DNA of 5,611 nt from Phycisphaerae bacterium (GTDB taxonomy: Bacteria > Planctomycetota > Phycisphaerae > SM23-33): NCBI GenBank assembly GCA_030628445.1, contig DAOVQV010000120.1, forward strand, positions 1-5,611, in the 5' to 3' direction. The position numbers were made by a program, and so were the translations under genes. Numbering within the stretch: the stretch's first letter is position 1; each line of letters opens with the position of its first letter. Positions 1 to 4,846 of this stretch are shown in pieces. The notes beneath the pieces are model-generated. The model was given only the letters and a program-made list of their open reading frames with translations. It was not told where the DNA came from and made no database searches.

Positions 1-149
1 CAGCCTGACGCAAGTCAGCCGAAGCCGCAGCCGGCCAGGACGGAACAGAAAATCTTAAATTGCTCTTATCTCCCCCTTCGCCCCGACGCGACAGGACCCA
101 TAACGAGATTCCCTTCGCCCGGGATACCGCCTCTGTGGGATTGGTGCGT
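1..149. other. Leader upstream of murC, possible 3' tail of a preceding gene
   Basis: No complete gene can be called here. On the + strand, three possible 3' ends of an upstream gene exist: a TGA at 6-8, a TAA at 56-58 (a short Arg/Ser-rich tail) and a TGA at 151-153 (a Pro/Gln-rich stretch that becomes unconvincing after about position 55). In dcw-type clusters murG or ftsW often precedes murC, so the tail may belong to one of these, but nothing readable here identifies it. The murC frame is open from position 9, with a TTG at 60. The peptide it would encode before about 189 (rich in Pro, Arg and Ser, with no family resemblance) does not look like MurC, so I treat it as non-coding. Confidence 0.35.
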
Positions 150-178
150 TTGACATCACCGCCCGGCCCGCATAGGAT
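150..178 (+). promoter_or_regulatory. Candidate sigma70-type promoter for murC
   Basis: A perfect -35 hexamer TTGACA (150-155) is followed after exactly 17 bases by TAGGAT (173-178), which matches four of six -10 consensus positions, including the key T1, A2 and T6. Transcription would begin around 184-186, only a few bases before the ATG at 189. That would make the murC message almost leaderless if this promoter is used. The match is seen directly; activity is inferred. The spacer is GC-rich and the organism's own promoter consensus is unknown, so a chance match remains possible. Confidence 0.45.
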
Positions 179-188
179 GCCGCAAGCA

Positions 189-1619
189 ATGCAGATTGAC
201 GGTCAACGTGTCGAATCGGTTCAGGCCCAGCGCAGTTGCTTCACCGGGCGGCGGGTCCACATGATCGGCGTCGGCGGGGCGGGGATGCGCGCCCTGGCGA
301 AGATGCTGCTGGATTGCGGTGCGCTGGTGAGCGGGTCGGACGTGGTCGGCGGTGGACCGGTCGCCCAACTCGCCGAAGCGGGGGCGACGGTCCATATCGG
401 CCAGCGAGCCCGGAACATCCCCGATCACTGCGACTTGGTGGTGTACTCGGCGGCTATTGGCGAACAAAGCCCGGAACTCCTGGCGGCCCGTCAGCAGGGA
501 TGCGAGGTGATAAAGTACTCCCAGATGCTGGGTAGGCTGATGGCCCAGCGGGTGAGCATCGCCGTCGCCGGGACGCACGGTAAGAGCACAACGACGGCGA
601 TGGTCGCCTATGTCCTCAAAGCAACCGGCGCCGATCCCAGCTTCGTCGTCGGGGCCCAGGTCGATCAGCTCGGAAGGCCCAGCGGCGTTGGGATGGGCAA
701 ACACTTCGTCGCCGAGGCCTGCGAGTACGACCGCAGCTTCTTGAACCTCAGGCCCAACCACGCCGCCATCCTCAACATCGAAGAGGACCACCTGGACTGC
801 TACAAGGACCTAAGCGCCATCGTCGAGGCGTTTCGCTGCTTCGCGGGGCTGGTCCTTCCGGATGGGGTGCTGGTGGTCAATGGGGAGGATAGAAACGCCG
901 CCGCGGCGGCGCAGGCGGTCGCCTGCAAGGTTCAGACGTTCGGCCTGGCCGACGGGTGCACATGGCGGGGGGTGAATCCGACGAGCGAGAGGGGCTGCGT
1001 GTCCATGAATGTGCTGCAAGGCGGGCGCGAGTATTGTCGCCTTTCCGTTCCGCTGCCCGGTCTGCACAACGCATACAACGCCTTGGCCGCCGTCGCGCTG
1101 CTTCATCAGGCCGGGATCGACCCACGCGAGATGACAGACGCCCTGGGCGGCTTCAACGGAGCGCAGCGGCGGATGAGCCTCAGGGCCCGGCGCGACGGGA
1201 TTATCGTCGTGGACGATTACGCCCACCATCCGACCGAGATCCAGGCGTCGCTGCGGGCGATTCGCCAGCACTACCGCCCGCAGCGGCTGATTTGCGTCTT
1301 CCAGCCTCACCAGTACTCCCGCACGCGGTTCCTCCTGAAAGACTTCGCTCGCAGCTTCGCCGCTGCCGATGAGGTAATCGTCCCGGATATTTTCTTCGTG
1401 CGGGACTCGCAGCGAGAGAAAGACTATATTTCATCTGTGGATCTGGTCGCTCAGATCGGCCTGCATAGCGGATCGGCGATATACCTGAAGGAATTCGACC
1501 AGATCGTCGGGCACTTGCGGGAGGACCTGCGAGCGGGCGATCTGGTGGTGACGATGGGCGCAGGGAACATATGGGAAGTGGCGGATGAAATTATTCGATG
1601 GCTTAGAGCAAATCGTTAA
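189..1619 (+). CDS. murC: UDP-N-acetylmuramate--L-alanine ligase MurC
   Basis: Cytoplasmic ATP-dependent Mur ligase that adds the first peptide residue, normally L-Ala, to UDP-MurNAc. From the ATG at 189 the protein has 476 residues, close to E. coli MurC (491). Visible motifs are the N-terminal UDP-binding GVGGAGM (27-33) and GSD (49-51), the ATP P-loop AGTHGKSTTT (127-136), EACEYD (176-181), NIEEDHLD (196-203), HNAYN (293-297), FNGAQRRM (322-329), DDYAHHPTE (342-350), FQPHQYSRTR (371-380) and MGAGN near the C-terminus (456-460). All three Mur-ligase domains are therefore present and intact. The frame stays open upstream to a TTG at 60 and also has an ATG at 177. I prefer 189 because it leaves about 20 residues before the first beta strand and has AGGA at 174-177, although 11 bases away. 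Its last 35 bases overlap murB. The family call is secure; the start is less so. Confidence 0.96.
   Translation: MQIDGQRVESVQAQRSCFTGRRVHMIGVGGAGMRALAKMLLDCGALVSGSDVVGGGPVAQLAEAGATVHIGQRARNIPDHCDLVVYSAAIGEQSPELLAARQQGCEVIKYSQMLGRLMAQRVSIAVAGTHGKSTTTAMVAYVLKATGADPSFVVGAQVDQLGRPSGVGMGKHFVAEACEYDRSFLNLRPNHAAILNIEEDHLDCYKDLSAIVEAFRCFAGLVLPDGVLVVNGEDRNAAAAAQAVACKVQTFGLADGCTWRGVNPTSERGCVSMNVLQGGREYCRLSVPLPGLHNAYNALAAVALLHQAGIDPREMTDALGGFNGAQRRMSLRARRDGIIVVDDYAHHPTEIQASLRAIRQHYRPQRLICVFQPHQYSRTRFLLKDFARSFAAADEVIVPDIFFVRDSQREKDYISSVDLVAQIGLHSGSAIYLKEFDQIVGHLREDLRAGDLVVTMGAGNIWEVADEIIRWLRANR
1574..1578 (+). promoter_or_regulatory. Ribosome binding site of murB inside murC
   Basis: GGAAG lies 6 bases before the murB ATG, within the final codons of murC. 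No alternative ATG occurs in the first 30 codons of murB, so this site supports the overlapping start at 1585. Confidence 0.55.
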
Positions 1620-2463
1620 GACGGACGAACCACTGACGGGGCATACCTGGTTCGGGATCGGCGGGCCGGCGAAGTATTTCATCACGCCCGAGACGCCCGA
1701 GCAGCTTACGCAGGTGGTCGGACGCTGCCGGGACAACGAGATCCCCATGCACGTCATCGGCTCCGGTGCGAACCTGCTTATCGACGACAACGGCGTCAAG
1801 GGCGCGGTGATCCATCTGGGTCAGGGCCGGTTCAAGGATGTCAGCATCGACCGTCCCGCCATAAAGGCCGGCGCCGGCGCCGATATGACCAAGTTGGTGC
1901 TGCGAATGGTCCGTGAGGGTCTTAGCGGGCTTGAGTGCTTGGCGGGCGTACCGGGCAGCGTGGGCGGGTGCGTGAAGATGAACGCCGGGGGGGCGTTCGG
2001 CGATATAGGCAATTGCGTCGAGTCGGTAGATGTGATGACGGCGGACGGTGAGACTTTCACCCGCCACAAGGATGACCTGGCGTTTGCGTACCGCTCAACG
2101 AACATCGCCGCCAAATTCATACTGGGCGCTGAATTCCGTCTGAATGAAGATGATCCGCACCGCGTGCTGAAACTGGTAAAGCAGATCTGGATCTACAAGA
2201 AGAACACCCAACCGCTGGCGATGCGCAACGCGGGGTGTGTGTTTAAGAATCCGCGCGGGCTGTCGGCCGGGGCGCTAATCGACCGGGCGGGGTTGAAATC
2301 CAAGAGGGTGGGCGGGGCGGTGGTCTCGGAGAAGCACGCCAACTTCATCATCGCCGAGCCCGGCGCCAAGGCCTCCGACGTGATGAAGCTCATCAACGTC
2401 ATCCGCGAGACGGTCTACAAGAAGTTCGAGGTCTACTTGGAGCTGGAACTCGAGGTCTGGTGA
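1585..2463 (+). CDS. murB: UDP-N-acetylenolpyruvoylglucosamine reductase MurB (type II, Cys at catalytic Ser position)
   Basis: FAD-dependent cytoplasmic reductase that uses NADPH to reduce UDP-GlcNAc-enolpyruvate to UDP-MurNAc, the substrate of MurC. The 292-residue length and layout fit the shorter type II MurB. Motifs: TWFGIGGPA (21-29) opens the FAD domain, followed by the FAD-binding GSGANLLIDDNG (59-70) and GVPGSVGG with MNAGG (121-136). The substrate-binding domain has AYRST (168-172), whose Tyr-Arg matches E. coli Tyr158/Arg159. KNP follows at 221-223. The C-terminus carries closely spaced glutamates (286, 288, 290), one of which should correspond to the catalytic Glu325 of E. coli. 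In NAGCVFKNP, Cys218 stands where E. coli has Ser229, the proton donor to the enolpyruvyl carbon. The start overlaps murC by 35 bases and the stop is one base from ddl, which suggests translational coupling. The function call is secure; what the cysteine does to catalysis is unknown. Confidence 0.96.
   Translation: MKLFDGLEQIVKTDEPLTGHTWFGIGGPAKYFITPETPEQLTQVVGRCRDNEIPMHVIGSGANLLIDDNGVKGAVIHLGQGRFKDVSIDRPAIKAGAGADMTKLVLRMVREGLSGLECLAGVPGSVGGCVKMNAGGAFGDIGNCVESVDVMTADGETFTRHKDDLAFAYRSTNIAAKFILGAEFRLNEDDPHRVLKLVKQIWIYKKNTQPLAMRNAGCVFKNPRGLSAGALIDRAGLKSKRVGGAVVSEKHANFIIAEPGAKASDVMKLINVIRETVYKKFEVYLELELEVW
2452..2455 (+). promoter_or_regulatory. Ribosome binding site supporting the long ddl start
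   Basis: GAGG sits inside the last murB codons, 9 bases before the ATG at 2465. It favours that ATG over the alternative GTG at 2543, which has only a TAGG 3 bases upstream. This matters because the ATG adds a 26-residue extension to Ddl. Confidence 0.55.
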
Positions 2464-2464
2464 G

Positions 2465-3457
2465 ATGTCCGACCGCACCGGCGCCAAGGCGAGCTGCGCG
2501 GATTGCCGCGAACCGACCGGCGCGAATTGTGCTGATAGGCAAGTGCTGGACATCACCGTATTGATGGGCGGGCCGTCGTCGGAGCGCGAAGTCAGCTTCA
2601 TGAGCGGCACGATGATCGCAGACGCCCTTGGGCGGACCGGCCATAAGGTCAGGCGCGCGGACATCTCGCCCGACGATCTGTCAGCCCTGGATCGCGACGG
2701 GATCGACGTGGTCTGGATCGCCATGCACGGGCAGTTCGGCGAGTCCGGCGAGCTCCAGCAGCTGTGCGAGGACCGCGCCCTTCGATATACCGGCTCGGAT
2801 CCGCGAGCAAGCAAGCTGGGGATGGACAAATCGGCGTCCAAGGAACTGTTCAGACGGGCCGGTCTGTCTGCGCCGCCGGAGGTGGTGATTTCCAAGGAAG
2901 ATGAAGCGCACGCTGTCGCCGGGCGGTTGGATGAGATTGGGCTTCCGGCGATCTGCAAGCCCGTGGACGGCGGCTCGAGCGTGGACGTAACGCTCGTTCA
3001 CACCGATGCGCAGCGCGACGAGGCGGTCTCGGGCTTGCTGGACCGATACGCCCGGGCGCTGGTCGAGAAGTACGTCGAAGGCCCGGAGGTGACCGTGGGG
3101 ATTCTCGGCGAACGGCCGCTGCCGTTGCTTCAGATTATCTCGCCGGGAGAGTTTTTCGACTACCACGCCAAGTATGACGACGATTCCGGTGCCGTGTTTA
3201 CTTTCGATCACTGTCTGGACGGGGAGGTTGTGGTCGCTGCACAGACCGCAGCGCTGCAGGCCCACAAGGTGCTCGGGTGTCGAGACATGTCCCGCGTGGA
3301 CATGATTATCGACGCCGCCGGGACGCCGCAGATATTCGAGATTAACACCATTCCCGGTTTTACCTCCCATTCGCTGCTGCCGCTGGCCGCCAGACAGGCG
3401 AAAGTAAGCTTCGAGCAGCTCGTGGACCGGATCGCCAGGATGGCACTTCAGAGGTAG
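2465..3457 (+). CDS. ddl: D-alanine--D-alanine ligase
   Basis: ATP-grasp ligase that joins two D-alanines in the cytoplasm; MurF then adds the dipeptide to the wall precursor. The 330 residues cover the whole family: GGPSSEREVS (35-44) with the catalytic Glu40, HGQFGESGELQ (88-98), YTGSD (108-112), ATP-binding KP (165-166) and GGSSVD (169-174), EKYVEGPEVTVG (201-212), omega loop FFDYHAKY (230-237), and metal ligands Asp279, Glu292 and Asn294 in RVDM and EINTIPGFT. Tyr233 of the omega loop, with Glu40 and the Ser pair, matches the E. coli DdlB Glu15-Ser150-Tyr216 triad, so a D-Ala-D-Ala product is more likely than D-Ala-D-Lac. Two oddities: residues 1-26 form a polar N-terminal extension with Cys11, Cys14 and Cys22 that usual Ddl proteins lack, and Asp174 replaces the usual glycine in GSSVG. 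The gene starts one base after murB and ends 30 bases before ftsQ. Confidence 0.95.
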   Translation: MSDRTGAKASCADCREPTGANCADRQVLDITVLMGGPSSEREVSFMSGTMIADALGRTGHKVRRADISPDDLSALDRDGIDVVWIAMHGQFGESGELQQLCEDRALRYTGSDPRASKLGMDKSASKELFRRAGLSAPPEVVISKEDEAHAVAGRLDEIGLPAICKPVDGGSSVDVTLVHTDAQRDEAVSGLLDRYARALVEKYVEGPEVTVGILGERPLPLLQIISPGEFFDYHAKYDDDSGAVFTFDHCLDGEVVVAAQTAALQAHKVLGCRDMSRVDMIIDAAGTPQIFEINTIPGFTSHSLLPLAARQAKVSFEQLVDRIARMALQR

Positions 3458-3487
3458 TGGCGCTTCGATGCTCGATTGGCCGATTAG

Positions 3488-4504
3488 ATGTGTATGGGCT
3501 ACAAGGCCAGGCAGAAGCGGAAATCCCCCCGGCGTTCCTGGGTCCGGCGGCGACTGAGCGGAGGGTCGTCTTGGGGTAAAACCGCGTTGGTGCGCGGCGT
3601 GCTTGTCCTGGTCGCCGCCGGTGCGGTGTTCGCCGGGATGAAGCTGCTGGAGCGGTTGGCGCTGGGCGATCCGCAGGGCGCGGAGGAAGCTTCGCTTTGC
3701 GTCAAGATGGTGGACCTTCCACAGTGGATCCCCAGATCGCTGGCTCGGCAGATCGCGGCCGATATTGTTCCGCCCGACGCCGATTTGAGCGATCTTGACC
3801 TGCCGGAACGAATCTATCATCGAGCCATCGCAAACCCCTGGATCCGCTCCGTTCAGTCTGTCCGCAGGTGCCCGCCCGCTGTCGGACGCAGGGCGTTAGT
3901 CGAGCTGCGGGCGAAGTTCCGCAAACCGGTCGCCCTCGCCGCCCAGGAGGGCAGGTTCTTCTTCGTCGACGCCGAAGGATACAGGGTCCCCGATGAGTGG
4001 GTGCCCAGATGGGTCGTGACCGTGCCCCCCGGGGACGACGCACCGGCCCGACAAGTCTGCTATGTGGATGAGTCGCAGGTACCACCGGAGCTGTCGGCCG
4101 TTCGGATCCACTACATCGTCATAGACGGCGTCGCCTCACCCCCGCCCGAGACTGGAGCGAAGTGGGAAGGCGATGACCTGGCGGCCGGGCTTAAGCTGCT
4201 GGAGCTCCTGCTGGAGCGGCGGTATGCAAATCAAATCACCGTTGTGGACGTTCGCAACTACGACGGGCGTATAAGCAGGTCCGACCCGCATCTGCGGATG
4301 TACGCACAGGTCGGCCGCGACACCGGCGTGACCGACATTCGCTTCGGGCGATTTCCCGACCCGGGCGGCGGGGACTACGTAGTTTCCACCGAGCGGAAGA
4401 TGGCGTATATTGACGAATACGTAGCCGATCATGGAGGCAGGCTGGCGGGGGTCAATGAGTACCTGGATCTGCGATACGACGGATTGCACGTAAGCATCAA
4501 CTGA
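3488..4504 (+). CDS. ftsQ: Divergent FtsQ-type division protein, single-pass membrane
   Basis: In known bacteria FtsQ is a bitopic inner-membrane protein that recruits FtsL/FtsB and the septal wall synthase. This 338-residue protein has the expected layout. A strongly basic cytoplasmic head (residues 1-32, many Arg/Lys) is followed by one hydrophobic segment at about 33-52 and a large extracytoplasmic part. Residues about 70-150 look like a POTRA domain: after a helix-rich stretch, NPWIRSV (116-122) and VELRAKFRKPVAL (138-150) parallel the usual end of POTRA. FFVDAEGYRVP (158-168) matches the family's typical 'VDxxGxxxP' step into the beta domain. The end, YLDLRYDGL (325-333), matches the classical FtsQ 'DLRYxxG' finish. 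A TAG stop abuts the ATG at 3488, so the start is that ATG or the one at 3494; neither has a clear ribosome site. Sequence identity to model FtsQ proteins appears low. Position after ddl supports the call. Confidence 0.82.
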   Translation: MCMGYKARQKRKSPRRSWVRRRLSGGSSWGKTALVRGVLVLVAAGAVFAGMKLLERLALGDPQGAEEASLCVKMVDLPQWIPRSLARQIAADIVPPDADLSDLDLPERIYHRAIANPWIRSVQSVRRCPPAVGRRALVELRAKFRKPVALAAQEGRFFFVDAEGYRVPDEWVPRWVVTVPPGDDAPARQVCYVDESQVPPELSAVRIHYIVIDGVASPPPETGAKWEGDDLAAGLKLLELLLERRYANQITVVDVRNYDGRISRSDPHLRMYAQVGRDTGVTDIRFGRFPDPGGGDYVVSTERKMAYIDEYVADHGGRLAGVNEYLDLRYDGLHVSIN

Positions 4505-4580
4505 CTCGCCCCGCCTGGCCGATCCCCAGGAGACGCCCGCCGGCCGATTCGCCAACTGTAAACACATTCGTCTTCGTAAC
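4505..4580. other. Intergenic gap between ftsQ and the small Cys-rich gene
   Basis: GC-rich at first, becoming AT-richer from about 4547. A weak 5-bp inverted repeat (CCTGG at 4514-4518, CCAGG at 4526-4530) lacks a T-tract, so it is not a convincing terminator. GGCCGAT occurs twice (4517-4523 and 4542-4548). I see no clear -35/-10 pair, so whether the next gene has its own promoter cannot be decided by eye. Confidence 0.4.
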
Positions 4581-4588
4581 GGAAAGGG
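4581..4588 (+). promoter_or_regulatory. Strong purine-rich ribosome binding site of the small gene
   Basis: GGAAAGGG lies 8 bases before the ATG at 4597. It is the clearest Shine-Dalgarno sequence in the window and supports this short reading frame being translated. Confidence 0.65.
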
Positions 4589-4596
4589 TTGCTTCG

Positions 4597-4788
4597 ATGG
4601 AGTGCAAGAAAGAAGATAACCTGCAAGGATGTATCTGCACCTATTCCTGCGATAAGAAGGGGGTGTGCTGCGACTGCATTCAGTATCACCTGGGGATGAA
4701 GCAGCTGCCGGGCTGCTGCTTCCCGCCGGAGGTGGAGAAGACCTACGACCGCAGCTTCAATGCATTCGCGCGGGCTTGGAATCTCTGA
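4597..4788 (+). CDS. Small cysteine-rich protein, DUF6485-like
   Basis: A 63-residue soluble protein of unknown function with nine cysteines: 3, 12, 14, 18, 24, 25, 27, 40 and 41. The order ECKKEDNL, CIC, YSCDKKGVCCDCI, YH, LPGCCFPPEVEKTYDRS, AFARAW agrees, from memory, with the DUF6485 family found in anaerobic and environmental bacteria. The spacing of CxC, CCxC and CC suggests a zinc- or iron-binding fold, but no cofactor is established from the sequence. There is no signal peptide or membrane segment. A strong ribosome site and compact family-like length argue against a chance frame. It shares a strand with the wall cluster but stands 92 bases away and converges with the oxidoreductase, so a role in wall synthesis is not implied. 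Usual family members, as I recall them, have a single Cys where this one has Cys40-Cys41. Confidence 0.85.
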   Translation: MECKKEDNLQGCICTYSCDKKGVCCDCIQYHLGMKQLPGCCFPPEVEKTYDRSFNAFARAWNL

Positions 4789-4846
4789 GACGTTACTGGG
4801 TGACTTGTGCCCCTCGTAAGGGACGTGCGCACATCGCCATTTGGGG
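4789..4846. other. Convergent intergenic gap, no clear terminator
   Basis: This 58-base gap separates two converging genes, where a bidirectional terminator would be expected. Only a 4-bp stem (CCCT 4811-4814 with AGGG 4819-4822) and an 8-base palindrome (GTGCGCAC, 4825-4832) are visible, with no flanking T- or A-tract. A classical intrinsic terminator is therefore not supported. Confidence 0.5.

Noticed and set aside
60..188. N-terminal extension of MurC from a TTG at 60
   Set aside because: The 43 extra residues are Pro/Arg/Ser-rich without family resemblance, exceed the usual MurC length before the first strand, and overlap the promoter-like hexamers.
156..791. A 211-codon open frame on the - strand within murC
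   Set aside because: Antisense to the conserved MurC N-terminal and ATP-binding region; no family motif or convincing ribosome site.
2465..3457. D-Ala-D-Lac (Van-type) ligase instead of Ddl
   Set aside because: The omega loop FDYHAKY keeps the tyrosine typical of D-Ala-D-Ala ligases, and the gene sits with wall biosynthesis genes and no vanH/vanX neighbours.
2681..3820. A 379-codon open frame on the - strand across ddl and the start of ftsQ
   Set aside because: It lies wholly antisense to two well-supported genes, shows no recognisable domain, and its His/Gln/Arg/Pro-rich composition is typical of a shadow frame in GC-rich DNA.
4514..4530. Inverted repeat CCTGG/CCAGG after ftsQ as a terminator
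   Set aside because: Only a 5-bp stem with a 7-base loop and no T-run following.
4825..4832. GTGCGCAC palindrome between the convergent genes
   Set aside because: An 8-base palindrome is expected by chance in GC-rich DNA and has no adjoining T-tract or second copy.
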